Positions 36,915-46,199 are shown, counted from the first letter of the stretch. The stretch is 64,000 nucleotides of DNA from Cryobacterium sp. PAMC25264 (GCF_019443325.1 NZ_CP080383.1:1178001-1242000), one strand, 5' to 3'. Notes: generated from the sequence alone by a model not told the origin. Made by a program: numbers and translations.

Positions 36915-37918
36915 GGGTGGTCCGTTCTTGCAGCTGGTGCGGGGGGAGTGAGGGCCCGGTATGTGCGGGCCAGGAACGCCGCGGCCGGTTTGCCGTAGAC
37001 ACAGTAGTCGTCATTCTGCGCCGCGGCGTCTGCCGGGTACAGGGTGGCGGGCCAGTCCCAGAGCATGAAGCCGCGCATCCATTCTCGCCGATCGGTGGCC
37101 GCGAACATGTCCTCGTAGTAGCGCAGCTGCTCGGCGCCGGACGGTCCACCAGACAGGGACCAGTCGTTGGGCTTGGCAGGCGAGCCGGTGCGGCTCGGGC
37201 ACCCCGCCTCCATGAAGAAGAACGGCTTGCCGCTGGCGGTGACCACCCGCTCGATCCGGTCCAGCTCCAGGTCCCAGCTCCCGATCGGGTAATACCCGCT
37301 GGATGTGATGACGTTCACGGCGTCCCACCAGGTGACGTGGTCCTCCTGGAACTTGTCGCAGTTGTAGGTCACCAGGCCGCTGTACACCTCGCGCACCAGG
37401 GCGATGAGCGTGCGCCAGCGGGCGTCCTGGCTGTCGGCGCGTACCATCTCGCAGCCGATGCAGAGCATCTCGGCGCCCTCCTCCTCGGCGAGCCGGGCCG
37501 CGTGCAGGATGAACGCCGTGTACGACCGGAACCACTCGGTCCAGCCCGGTTCACCGGGAACCTCCCAGTCGAAGAATCCGATGTAGGCGCGCCAGGTGCC
37601 GTCGGCGCAGTTCACCACGGGCTTCAGGCAGACCTGCAGCCCGTGGGACTTAGCCTCTCTGATGGCCCAGCGCACCTCGTCGTCGGTGACCGTGGGTGCC
37701 TCGCCGAACGGGATCTCCTCCGACTGGGCGGTGTCCTGTACGGCCGCGTAGGCCACCGCTGTCCAGTTGACGCCGAGGTCGGCCATGAGCCGCATCGAGT
37801 CGGCGGCCGCGGCGGTCGCCCATTCTCCGCGCACGCCGGTCCAGCCCCAGGTCATGCCGCAGACCGGCTGGGCCAACACGTCGCCGGCCAAGACGGATGC
37901 GGAGGCGCCGGAGGACAT
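36911..37918 (-). CDS. GH113-like glycoside hydrolase (beta-mannanase/mannosidase type)
   Basis: A 335-residue TIM-barrel protein. MTWGWTGVRGEW at the start, LADLGVNWTAV, CIGCEMVRAD (likely acid/base Glu) and KPFFFMEAGCPSR (likely nucleophile Glu) match GH113 enzymes. There is no signal peptide, so the enzyme acts in the cytoplasm on imported oligosaccharide. ATG 37918 begins 5 bases after the GH2 stop; an in-frame GTG at 37927 that overlaps the stop is an equally possible start. Function with the adjacent beta-mannosidase on beta-mannosides is inferred. Confidence 0.85.
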   Translation of the reverse strand: MSSGASASVLAGDVLAQPVCGMTWGWTGVRGEWATAAAADSMRLMADLGVNWTAVAYAAVQDTAQSEEIPFGEAPTVTDDEVRWAIREAKSHGLQVCLKPVVNCADGTWRAYIGFFDWEVPGEPGWTEWFRSYTAFILHAARLAEEEGAEMLCIGCEMVRADSQDARWRTLIALVREVYSGLVTYNCDKFQEDHVTWWDAVNVITSSGYYPIGSWDLELDRIERVVTASGKPFFFMEAGCPSRTGSPAKPNDWSLSGGPSGAEQLRYYEDMFAATDRREWMRGFMLWDWPATLYPADAAAQNDDYCVYGKPAAAFLARTYRALTPPAPAARTDHP

Positions 37919-37923
37919 GACCG

Positions 37924-40452
37924 TCACGGCCGCACCAACTGGTTGGTGCTGCGCAGCACGGTGGGGGCGGTGAAGGCCGCGGGGTCCACGTCGAGTACCG
38001 AGGCGATCGTGAAGAGCACGCTCTCGCCGGGCAGCAGGGTGACGAGCATGTCGTCCACAAGCGCATCGGGGTCGACGGTGTCCACCAGCAGGGCCAGGTC
38101 GCGGGTGAGGGAGGCCGCGGTGACCCGCACGGTGTACCCGGTCGAGGTGCGCTCGGCCAGCACCTCGGGAGCGGAGTCCGAAAGCGTGCTGTCGCGGGCC
38201 TCGGTGAAGAACCAGTGCCCCCGCACGCCGCCGAGTTCGGCGCGGAGGAGCTCCGCTGCCGCATCCGTTGTCGCGGACACGGATGCGGGCAGCGGCACGG
38301 TCACGTTCGACCGCGCCGGCAGCGTTACCTGCTCGGCGTGCTCGGCCAGGACGACGCCCGCGTCTGTGTACCGCCGCACCCGGAGCTGCCCGCTCCAGGG
38401 TTCGGCGGAGTCGTTGACCGCGATGACCGCCAGGCCGTCGCCCCGGGGTTGCACCGTGATCAGTCGGTCGGCGTAGGCGTGCTTGATCGCGTAGAGCAGT
38501 GGCTTCGGCCGGCCATACCCGTCGACGGCGGCCCAGGAGGTGACCGGCCAGCAGTCGTTGAGCTGCCAGACGATGCTGCCCATGCAGTGCGGGGCCAGGG
38601 AACGGAAGTGCTCGATGGCCGTACTGATCGCGGTGGCCTGGTTCAGCGACATCGCCCAGTGCCAGTCGCCGATCTCGTTCGGCAGCGGCAGGTGCGGCAG
38701 CAGGCCGTCGGTGAGCTTGACGTTGCCCTCCATGGCCTTCTGGTGCACGAGCATGCCGGGCGACTCCGGGGTGAGCGGTTCGTCGTGGATCGACTCGGTG
38801 AGCGTCGACCAGGTGGGCGGTCCCTGCCAGCCGAACTCGGCGACGAAGCGGGGCGCGTAGTCGCGGTAGTCGGGGTAGTCGCGCTGGTTCCACAGGTCCC
38901 AGATATGCATGGTGCCGTGCTCGGGGTCGTTGGGGTGCAGGTCGTTCTGGACACTCCCGGCGACGGGCGAGAACGGGCTGCCGGGCGTGTAGCCGATGTG
39001 CGGCGCGAGCTCGGCGACGATCGCAGGGAACACGTCGTAGTAGAAACCGGCACCCCAGGTCTTGCCGTCCAGGCGCAGCTTCCAGTTCCACTCCTCGAAC
39101 CCCCAGAGGTTCTCGTTGTTGCCGTTGAGCACGACCAGCGACGGATGCGCGGCCAGCCGGGCGACGTTCTCCCGGGCCTCCGCCTCGATCTCGTCGCCGA
39201 GCGGCGCCTCCTCGGCGTAGGCGGCGCAGGCCAGCAGGAAGTCCTGCCAGGTGAGCATGCCCTTCTCGTCGCAGAGGTCGAAGAAATCGTCGCTCTCGAA
39301 GATGCCGCCGCCCCAGACCCGGATCAGGTTGATCTGGGCGAACTCGGCCTGCTCGAGCCGCCGCTGATAGCGAGCCCGGTCGATCCGGTGCGGGAAGGCG
39401 TCGTCGGGGATCCAGTTGGCGCCCCGCACGAAGACGCTCTGGCCATTGATCACCAGGGTGAACGGGGTGCCCGCGGCGTCGGGCGTGGTGTCGAATTCCA
39501 CGGTGCGGAAGCCCACACGGGTGCGGGAACGATCGAGTTCGCCGGCCGTGTCGGCGTCGTGCACGGTGACGACGACGTCGTAGAGCGGGTGCTCGCCGTA
39601 CCCGGTCGGCCACCACAGATCGACCTCGGGGACCTCGAGGGACACCGTGGCGCTGGTGGCGCCCGCGGGGAGTTCGAGTGTGCGGCTGACCCCGGCGACG
39701 GAGGCGGTGAGACTCACGGGCGCATCCGTAGCCCGGCTGATGTCCACGTGCACATCGACGGTTCCGGCGCTGTGGCTGGAGGTGTCTCCGGCCGCGGTCT
39801 GCACGGTGGTGGTCTGAACGGTGGCGATGGGACGCACGGCGGTCAGGCGGGCCGTCGACCAGCTCACCAGCGACACCGGCTTCCACAGGCCGGAGGTGGA
39901 GGTGTCGATGCCCCAGTCCCAGCCGAAACTGCACGCCATCTTGCGGATGGCGTTGTACGGGTGGTGGTTGACGTGCGGGCGGTACCCGAGTTCGAGGCTG
40001 GCGGCATCCGCGGCCTTGACGGGGGACCGGAACACGACCACGAGTTCGTTGAGACCGGCCTTGAGCCTGGAGCCGACGTCGAAGGTGTAGCTGCGGTGCA
40101 TATTACGGGTGGTGCCGAGCAGAACCCCGTTGAGTTCGATCTCGGCGATGGTGTCCAGGCCGGCGAAGACCAGTTCAGAGCGGTCGGCTCCGGCCGGGTT
40201 CCAGGAGAAGGTGGTGCTGTAGCGCCAGTCGGTCAGGCCGATCCAGGAGAGGAGCTGCTCGTTGCCGTCGAGGTAGGGATCGGGGATGAGGTCGGCGGCC
40301 AGCAGGTCGGTGTGCACCGAGCCGGGCACGGTGGCCGGTACTGTGAGCCGGCGGATGTGCGCCGGCGCCGGCCCAGTCAGGGCCGTGAGGCTCCAGTCGG
40401 CGTCGAGGAGTCGGACGGCGGGGGTGTGGGTGGGCAGTGACGAGATCGGCAT
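37924..40452 (-). CDS. GH2 beta-mannosidase
   Basis: An 842-residue cytoplasmic glycosidase. The N-terminal sugar-binding domain shows VPGSVHTDLLAADLIPDPYLD and the GWDWGIDTSTSGLWKPV segment typical of beta-mannosidases. The catalytic domain has RVWGGGIFE, the acid/base Glu in LNGNNENLWGFEEW and the nucleophile Glu in RFVAEFGWQGPP. ATG 40452 was chosen over 40467 because TCTGGAAACACC lies before it. It removes terminal beta-mannose from mannan or N-glycan fragments. It is the first glycosidase after the importer, with 62 bases between. Confidence 0.93.
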   Translation of the reverse strand: MPISSLPTHTPAVRLLDADWSLTALTGPAPAHIRRLTVPATVPGSVHTDLLAADLIPDPYLDGNEQLLSWIGLTDWRYSTTFSWNPAGADRSELVFAGLDTIAEIELNGVLLGTTRNMHRSYTFDVGSRLKAGLNELVVVFRSPVKAADAASLELGYRPHVNHHPYNAIRKMACSFGWDWGIDTSTSGLWKPVSLVSWSTARLTAVRPIATVQTTTVQTAAGDTSSHSAGTVDVHVDISRATDAPVSLTASVAGVSRTLELPAGATSATVSLEVPEVDLWWPTGYGEHPLYDVVVTVHDADTAGELDRSRTRVGFRTVEFDTTPDAAGTPFTLVINGQSVFVRGANWIPDDAFPHRIDRARYQRRLEQAEFAQINLIRVWGGGIFESDDFFDLCDEKGMLTWQDFLLACAAYAEEAPLGDEIEAEARENVARLAAHPSLVVLNGNNENLWGFEEWNWKLRLDGKTWGAGFYYDVFPAIVAELAPHIGYTPGSPFSPVAGSVQNDLHPNDPEHGTMHIWDLWNQRDYPDYRDYAPRFVAEFGWQGPPTWSTLTESIHDEPLTPESPGMLVHQKAMEGNVKLTDGLLPHLPLPNEIGDWHWAMSLNQATAISTAIEHFRSLAPHCMGSIVWQLNDCWPVTSWAAVDGYGRPKPLLYAIKHAYADRLITVQPRGDGLAVIAVNDSAEPWSGQLRVRRYTDAGVVLAEHAEQVTLPARSNVTVPLPASVSATTDAAAELLRAELGGVRGHWFFTEARDSTLSDSAPEVLAERTSTGYTVRVTAASLTRDLALLVDTVDPDALVDDMLVTLLPGESVLFTIASVLDVDPAAFTAPTVLRSTNQLVRP

Positions 40453-40514
40453 GGTGTTTCCAGACATAGCGTGAGTGCGTGGTCGTGTGTCGGTGCTGCG
40501 TAGGGGAGGGGCGG

Positions 40515-41339
40515 TTATTTGGTGGCGCCGGAGGTGACGCCGTTGTAGATGAAGCGCTGCAGGAACAGGAAGATGATCAGGGTGGGCACGATGACGATCA
40601 TGATGCCGGCTGCGATTATTTCCCACTGTGCGCCGTAGGGGCCCTGGAAGCGGAACAGCGAGGTGCTGATCACGGCGAGGTCCTGCGCGGGCATGTAGAG
40701 GTAGGGGATATAGAACTCGTTGTAGACGGCGATGCCCTTGATGATCACGACCGTAGCGATGGCCGGTCCGAGCAGCGGCAGGATGATGCGCCAGTAGACC
40801 CCGAGGCGGCTCGCGCCGTCGAGCATGGCGGCCTCGTCGAGGGAGCGCGGGATCGATTGCATGAACTGGATGAAGATGTAGATCGAGACGATGTCGGTGC
40901 CCATGAAAAGGATGATCGCGGCGCCATGCGTGTTGACCAGGTGGAAGAAATTGACGACCTGGTAGGTCGCGACCTGGGTCGTGACGGCGGGCACCAGGGT
41001 GGCGATCAGGAACAGGCCGAAGACCAGCTTCTTGAACCTGAACTCGAACCTGTCGAGCACGTAGGCGGCCATGGTGCCGATCAGGATGGTGCCGCTGACC
41101 GAGACCACCGCGATGATCGTGGTGTTCAGGAAGCCGAGCATCATGCGGCCGTCGACGAACGCGGTGGCGAAGTTGGCGAAATTGAACCAGTTCGACGGCG
41201 GGATCAGGGGACCGGTGGCGGCGTACTCCACATTGGTCTTGAGCGAGGCGAACAGGATCACCACGATGGGCACGAGCGCGACGAGGGAGCCGATGATCAG
41301 GGAGACGTACTTTCCCGTCGTTCCGAGATAACGCATCAT
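40515..41339 (-). CDS. carbohydrate ABC transporter permease (MalG/ LacG type)
   Basis: A 274-residue permease with six membrane spans and the EAA loop PRSLDEAAMLDGASRLGVYWRIILPLLGP (about residues 160-190). The ATG at 41339 overlaps the stop of the partner permease. There is no ATPase gene in the operon, as is usual when a shared MsiK-type ATPase energises several sugar importers in actinobacteria. Confidence 0.93.
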   Translation of the reverse strand: MMRYLGTTGKYVSLIIGSLVALVPIVVILFASLKTNVEYAATGPLIPPSNWFNFANFATAFVDGRMMLGFLNTTIIAVVSVSGTILIGTMAAYVLDRFEFRFKKLVFGLFLIATLVPAVTTQVATYQVVNFFHLVNTHGAAIILFMGTDIVSIYIFIQFMQSIPRSLDEAAMLDGASRLGVYWRIILPLLGPAIATVVIIKGIAVYNEFYIPYLYMPAQDLAVISTSLFRFQGPYGAQWEIIAAGIMIVIVPTLIIFLFLQRFIYNGVTSGATK

Positions 41340-42298
41340 GAGGCCAGGGTCACTTTCTCGTCGGGCACGAGCTTGCGCTGTAGCCAGGTGACCAGCAGCA
41401 CGATGATGAGCAGGATGACGGCCATGGCCGAGGCCAGGCCCACCTTGCGGTAGACGAACGCGGTCTGGATGGTCTGGATGACGAAGGTCATGCTGCCGTT
41501 GGTGCCGCCCGTGATGATGTACGGCAGTTCGAACGCCGAGAGGCTGCCCGCGATGGCGAGGATGAAGGACAGGCTGATGATGCGCTTGATGCCCGGGGCG
41601 ATGATGTAGCGGAACTGCTGCCACTTGTTGGCGCCGTCCAACTCGGCGGCTTCGTAGAGCTCGCCGGGGATGGACTGGATGGCGCCGAGGAAGAGCACGA
41701 AGTTGAGACCGATGTACCGCCAGATGGCGACGCCGGCGAGGGAGTAATTGACCACATCCGGGTTGCCCAGCCACTGGGTGGACAGCTCGCCGAGCCCGAC
41801 GAAGCCGAGCACGGCGTCGAGGGTTCCGCCCGGGCGGAAGAAGAACAGGAAGATGAACGCGATCGCGACGGCGTTGATCAGGTACGGAAAGAACAGGATG
41901 CCCTTGAACATGTTGCGGAAGCGGGTCTTGAAGCTCAGCAGGGTGGCGAAGTACAGCGCCAGGGCCATCTGCAGGAACGACGCACCGAAGTAGTACAGGC
42001 TGACCACAAAGACTTGCCAGTACTTGGGATCGGTGAAGATCTTCACGAAGTTGTTCAGCCCCACGACGTCCTTGGTCTTGTCCAGGCCGTCCCAGGAGGT
42101 GAAGCTGTACCAGATCATGTTGCCCACCGGTATGTAGGTGAACGTGATCAGGAGGGCGAGCGGGATGGCCAGGAACAGCCACGGCATGACGATGGAATCC
42201 TTGCGCGTGCCGTTGGCGCTGATGGTCGTGCGGACGAAGCGTTGCGAGAACCTGCGGAACAGGTCGGGCGTTTTCGCCGGGGCCAGTTGCTGGGACAC
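41336..42298 (-). CDS. carbohydrate ABC transporter permease (MalF/LacF type)
   Basis: A 320-residue permease with six spans and the loop SIPGELYEAAELDGANKWQQFRYIIAP (about residues 200-226). It starts with GTG 42298 behind AAAGGACGCTCG; the frame stays open further upstream only as a shadow of the binding-protein gene. It forms a heterodimer with the next gene. Confidence 0.92.
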   Translation of the reverse strand: MSQQLAPAKTPDLFRRFSQRFVRTTISANGTRKDSIVMPWLFLAIPLALLITFTYIPVGNMIWYSFTSWDGLDKTKDVVGLNNFVKIFTDPKYWQVFVVSLYYFGASFLQMALALYFATLLSFKTRFRNMFKGILFFPYLINAVAIAFIFLFFFRPGGTLDAVLGFVGLGELSTQWLGNPDVVNYSLAGVAIWRYIGLNFVLFLGAIQSIPGELYEAAELDGANKWQQFRYIIAPGIKRIISLSFILAIAGSLSAFELPYIITGGTNGSMTFVIQTIQTAFVYRKVGLASAMAVILLIIVLLVTWLQRKLVPDEKVTLAS

Positions 42299-42396
42299 CG
42301 AGCGTCCTTTCTCTTGATCGGGGGTGCCGGCGGCCGGCCGGGTGGGACCTGGTCGACCGTCGGCTTCGAGCCGGACTGCGTCGTGGTGCGGTGAGG

Positions 42397-43689
42397 CTAG
42401 CCCTCGACGGAGGCCTTGGCCGCGGCCCAGGCCTTGTTCAGCGCGTCGAACTGGGAGGCCTTGTCGCCGTCGGCGGCACCGCGGGCGATGTCGACGATCT
42501 TCTGGCGGTAGATCTGGCCCCAGAGGTCGATCTCGCTCTCGCTCAGGATGTCGTTCTCCCAGGTGGCCTTCTCGGCCGGCACCGGGGTGAGCTCGAGGTA
42601 CTCGACGCCGCTGGCCGTGAAGTCGGTCAGTGAGTCCGGATCCGGACCGTCGACGACGGGGGAGAGCCCGCCCTGGTCTGCCGCATAGCCGGACTCGGTG
42701 GCGAACCAGTCGATCCAGGCGCGGGCGGTGGATTTGTTCTTCGAGTTGATGCTGATGGCGTTCTTGTAGTCGCCGCCGATGGTGGAGTAGGTCTGGCCGT
42801 CGACCGCACTGGGGAACGCCATGTAGCCGATGTCGTCGGCGCTGCCACCGGCGGTCACCGCTGCATCCTGCATCTGGGTGATGGCCCAGGAGCCGAGGAC
42901 CATGGAGGCGATCTTGCCGCTGCCGAGCCCGGCCTTGGAGGATTCCCAGTCGGTGGTGGTGGGGTCTTCTTCGCTCAGCCCTTGCGCGACGATGTCGTAG
43001 AGCAGGCCGTCGGCGATCTCGTGGTATTCGCCCTTCTTCCAGGGCGAGTCGGTGTCGACGAGGGTGATCGAGGCGTCCTTGTCCCCGGTGGCGGCGCGGT
43101 TGCCTTCCCACTGGCTCAGCGGCCAGCCGTCGGCATAGTTGGTGTAGTACGGGATGGCTTCTGTGGTGTCCTTGATCTTCTGCAGGTCGGTGAGGAACTC
43201 GGCGGGGGTGGTGGGCAGCTCGGTGACGCCGGCATCCGCCCAGAGGTTCTTGTTGTAGATGACGCCCTGGGCGTTGCCGGTGATGGCGACGCCGTAGGCC
43301 AGGTCGTCGTAGGCCATCTCCTGCACGAACCGGTAGGTCTTGCCGAGCTCTTCGACGGAGCCGAGCGGCTCGAAGAACTGCGCAAGCTGAACCTTGGTGA
43401 CGGTGTTGGGGATGAGCAGGACATCGCCATAGCTTCCCGAGGACAACCGGGTGGAGACGTCGGTCTCGTAATCCTTGATGGCCTCGAACTTGACGGAGGT
43501 GCCCGGGTATGCCTTTTCGAATTGCGCGGCGTAGTCCTTGAAGACGGTGTCGACGATGTCGGTGCGCTGGGTGAGGACGGTGATCTCGCCGGTGATGGCG
43601 CCGTCGTCTGCCGGGGCTGTCCCGGAGCATCCAGCCAGTAGTGCGGTGGCCGCCAATGCGGCCACGGAAATGATGAGCTTCTTTGCCAT
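42397..43689 (-). CDS. extracellular sugar-binding lipoprotein (ABC, family 1)
   Basis: A 430-residue binding protein. The lipobox LLAGC places the lipidated cysteine at residue 21. Mature-protein features of the sugar-binding cluster include FEKAYPGTSVKFEAI, GVIYNKNLWADAGV and MVLGSWAITQMQ. A 98-base gap separates it from the permeases. It is first in the operon, behind the region with two LacI-type operators, and probably captures mannose-containing oligosaccharides, judging by the GH2 and GH113 genes downstream. Confidence 0.93.
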   Translation of the reverse strand: MAKKLIISVAALAATALLAGCSGTAPADDGAITGEITVLTQRTDIVDTVFKDYAAQFEKAYPGTSVKFEAIKDYETDVSTRLSSGSYGDVLLIPNTVTKVQLAQFFEPLGSVEELGKTYRFVQEMAYDDLAYGVAITGNAQGVIYNKNLWADAGVTELPTTPAEFLTDLQKIKDTTEAIPYYTNYADGWPLSQWEGNRAATGDKDASITLVDTDSPWKKGEYHEIADGLLYDIVAQGLSEEDPTTTDWESSKAGLGSGKIASMVLGSWAITQMQDAAVTAGGSADDIGYMAFPSAVDGQTYSTIGGDYKNAISINSKNKSTARAWIDWFATESGYAADQGGLSPVVDGPDPDSLTDFTASGVEYLELTPVPAEKATWENDILSESEIDLWGQIYRQKIVDIARGAADGDKASQFDALNKAWAAAKASVEG

Positions 43690-43814
43690 CTGTTTCTCCT
43701 AATCGGTATCACCATTGACCCGTTGAGACACGACCGCGACTTCCCGCCCGTGGACCTCTGGTGTTGCTGTTGGGCCTAAGGCTAGGCCCGGATTCGGCGG
43801 CACGTCAAACGCAA

Positions 43815-43829
43815 ATGTCAACGTTGTCC
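43815..43829. promoter_or_regulatory. candidate LacI-family operator 1
   Basis: ATGTCAACGTTGTCC contains the near-palindrome TCAACGTTGT centred on the CG usual for LacI-family sites. It is 126 bases upstream of the binding-protein start and shares its ACGTTG core with operator 2. Confidence 0.5.
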
Positions 43830-43925
43830 GTTCCTGTCTTATCCTCGACATGGGCCCGAAAATCCCTGTAGTAGCGGGCAACTCGACGCGTTGGTGCACA
43901 TATTCTCATTGCCAATGTCTGCAAA

Positions 43926-43942
43926 ATGTCCTACGTTGACAT
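43926..43942. promoter_or_regulatory. candidate LacI-family operator 2
   Basis: ATGTCCTACGTTGACAT has perfect ATGTC/GACAT arms around a 7-base centre with ACGTTG. It lies 59 bases before the lacI-type gene, suggesting autoregulation together with control of the importer operon. Confidence 0.55.
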
Positions 43943-44000
43943 AGCGGCCTTCCGATGGTTCTCAGGAGCCGTTCCGAGGCACAGTTCACGAAGGGACACC

Positions 44001-45011
44001 ATGACCACGCAATCACGCGCGACGCTGGCCGATGTGGCAAGGCTCGCAGGGGTGAGCTCCAAGACGGCATCGCGGGTGTTCGCCGGGGCGGGGAACGTGT
44101 CGGTGGACACCCGGGAACGGGTGCTCATCGCGGCGAAACGGTTGCGCTTCCGTCCCAACAACCTGGCAAGGAACCTGCGTCGCGGAGGGGTGACCAATAC
44201 CGTCGCGTTCGTGATCGGCGACCTGAAGAACCCCTTCTATTTCCACGTGGCGGCGGGGATCGAACGTGAGCTCGCGCTCAGCGGGCTCACCATGGTGCTC
44301 GCCACGACCGACGACTCACCGGACAGCGAGGAACGCGTGGTCGACGCGCTGATCTCCCAGCGCGTGCGCGCCCTGCTGCTCATCCCGATCGCCGACGACC
44401 AGTCCTACCTCGAGGGCGAGCGGCAGCTGGGCACCCCCGTCGTCAGCGTCGACCGGCCGGCACGCAACCTCCTGGCCGACTCCGTGGTGCTGGCGAACCG
44501 CCAGGGCATGGCCGAGGCGGTGCGCTCCCTCACCGCCATCGGGCACCGCAAGATCGGCTTCATCAGCAATCCGTCCGCGATGTACACCCAGCGGGAACGC
44601 CTGGCCGGGTACCGAGAGGCCCTGCGGGAGGTGGGGGTCGTCGAGACCGCCCAGTGGGAGCGGCTCGACGACGACCCGGATGTCTCGCCCGAGCTGGCCG
44701 TGCAGAGCCTGCTGGACCTGCCCGACCCGCCCACGGCCATCGTGGCGGGCAACAACCGCGGCAGCGCCGGCGCTGTGCGGGTGCTCCGCACCCTGCAGAC
44801 GCCCGTGGCGTTCATCGGCTTCGACGACTTCGAGCTGGCGGATGCCCTGGGGATCTCGGTCGTGGCGTACGACCCGATGGAACTCGGACGCACGGCGGCC
44901 CGGCTCGCGCTGGCGCACCTGGCCGATCCGGACTCGTTCACCAGCCAGGTGGAGCTGCCCACCCGGCTGATCCATCGCGGCTCCGGTGAGATCCCGCCGC
45001 CCCCGCGCTGA
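44001..45011 (+). CDS. LacI family transcriptional regulator
   Basis: A 336-residue regulator. The N-terminal HTH is TLADVARLAGVSSKTASRVFAG with the hinge NNLARNLRRG (about residues 50-60), followed by a periplasmic-binding-protein-like effector domain (FVIGDLKNPFYFHVAAGIE, then GHRKIGFI and the late AFIGFDDFELADAL). It is divergent from the sugar-importer operon and almost certainly controls it through the paired sites in the spacer. The inducer is unknown. Confidence 0.94.
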   Translation: MTTQSRATLADVARLAGVSSKTASRVFAGAGNVSVDTRERVLIAAKRLRFRPNNLARNLRRGGVTNTVAFVIGDLKNPFYFHVAAGIERELALSGLTMVLATTDDSPDSEERVVDALISQRVRALLLIPIADDQSYLEGERQLGTPVVSVDRPARNLLADSVVLANRQGMAEAVRSLTAIGHRKIGFISNPSAMYTQRERLAGYREALREVGVVETAQWERLDDDPDVSPELAVQSLLDLPDPPTAIVAGNNRGSAGAVRVLRTLQTPVAFIGFDDFELADALGISVVAYDPMELGRTAARLALAHLADPDSFTSQVELPTRLIHRGSGEIPPPPR

Positions 45012-45036
45012 CCCGCACATTGTCGGCTCGCCCCAT

Positions 45037-45097
45037 CTGGTCCCCATCCGGACAACTGCACCCGGTGCGCCGGGTGCAGTTGTCCGGATGGGACCAG
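45037..45097. repeat. intergenic palindromic repeat, copy 4
   Basis: A 61-bp almost perfect inverted repeat from CTGGTCCC to GGGACCAG with arms CATCCGGACAACTGCACCCGG and its complement. It lies between the converging lacI-type and esterase genes, 25 bases from each stop. It is the most symmetric member of the family (10065, 10709, 25782). Confidence 0.88.
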
Positions 45098-45123
45098 TGA
45101 GCGGCAGCTGGGCGCTGGGCAGG

Positions 45124-46107
45124 TCAGTCGGCCAGCCGGCGGGCCAGCCAGGCGGCCTGACGCTCGAAGTGGTAGCCCTGACCGCCCTCGTGCTCGTTGA
45201 ACGGGTACACCTCGATCTCGGCATCCGCGGCGTAGTGGTTTCGCGCGGCGAACACTGTGGACGGCGGGCAGATCGGGTCGAGCAGGGCCACCGAGAAGAT
45301 CGCCGGCGCGGTGGCGCGCTTGGCGAAGTTGACACCGTCGAAGTAAGCCAGGGTGGCGAAGGTCTGCTTTACGCGGTCGCGGTGCACCGAGAGGTACCGC
45401 ACGACCTCGTGGTACGGGTCGTTGTCGGTCATGCCGACGGCACGTTCGAAGTGGCAGAGGAACGGCACCTCGGGCATCGCGCCGATGAGGCCCTCTGCCA
45501 AGCCGGCGGCGGCGAGGGCGATGCCGCCGCCCTGGCTGCCGCCGCACACAGCCACGCGTTCGGGATCGACGCGGTCCAGGGTGCGCACAGCGTCGATGGC
45601 GCGCACGGCGTCGGTGAACACGCGGCGGTAGTAATAGTCATCGGGCGCCTGGATGCCGCGGGTCATGAAGCCGGGGGAGGCCGGGCCACTGCCGTGCGGG
45701 TCGGGGGTGTCGCCGCCGGAGCCCCATGAGCTGCCCTGCCCGCGGGTGTCCATGAACAGGTAGGCGTAGCCGCTGGCCACCCAGGCCAGCCGCTCGTGCG
45801 GGAAGCCGCGACCGCCGCCGTAGCCGTTGTACTCCACGACCGTGGGTAGCCGCGTCTGCTCGGAACCGGGCCGTTCGGTCGGCACCAGGAACCAGGCCTT
45901 GATCGGGTCGCCGGCGAATCCGGCGAAGGTGACGTCGTAGACCTCCACCTCGCTCAGCGGTGAGTCGACCCGGGTGAGCGTGGGAGCCGCGTCGAAGCGG
46001 CGGGCCTCGGCGAGGGTGCGTTGCCAGAACGCGTCGAAGTCGGCCGGCTCGGCCACCTCAGGCCGATACGTCTCGAGGTCGGACAGGGGGAGATCTAACC
46101 GGGGCAC
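45124..46107 (-). CDS. acetylxylan esterase / cephalosporin-C deacetylase family hydrolase (CE7-like)
   Basis: A 327-residue alpha/beta hydrolase. Motifs are DTRGQGSSWGSGGDTPD, the nucleophile Ser in VAVCGGSQGGGIA, the Asp in ALLDPICPPSTVFAA and the His in NEHEGGQGYHFERQ. It starts with GTG 46107 behind AAAGGCAACAC. No signal peptide is seen, so it would act on imported acetylated oligosaccharides, consistent with the mannoside locus next to it, since natural mannans are often acetylated. Confidence 0.9.
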   Translation of the reverse strand: MPRLDLPLSDLETYRPEVAEPADFDAFWQRTLAEARRFDAAPTLTRVDSPLSEVEVYDVTFAGFAGDPIKAWFLVPTERPGSEQTRLPTVVEYNGYGGGRGFPHERLAWVASGYAYLFMDTRGQGSSWGSGGDTPDPHGSGPASPGFMTRGIQAPDDYYYRRVFTDAVRAIDAVRTLDRVDPERVAVCGGSQGGGIALAAAGLAEGLIGAMPEVPFLCHFERAVGMTDNDPYHEVVRYLSVHRDRVKQTFATLAYFDGVNFAKRATAPAIFSVALLDPICPPSTVFAARNHYAADAEIEVYPFNEHEGGQGYHFERQAAWLARRLAD

Positions 46108-46199
46108 GTGTTGCCTTTCGCGGACGAGTTCTGCGCCAACGCTGGCGCCAGCACCGACTATACCGGGGCCGTGATTGTCGGCCCGTGCCCCACCCGGAG

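Larger units (their letters stand above)
43690..44000. promoter_or_regulatory. divergent control region of the mannoside operon and lacI-type gene
   Basis: These 311 bases hold no gene. Two similar elements with an ACGTTG core lie at 43815-43829 and 43926-43942, 111 bases apart (about ten helical turns), which fits looping by a LacI dimer pair. AAGGGA before ATG 44001 is the ribosome site of the regulator. Confidence 0.6.

Noticed and set aside
36917..40440. Two long plus-strand frames opposite GH113 and GH2
   Set aside because: Shadows of the glycosidases; no recognisable domains.
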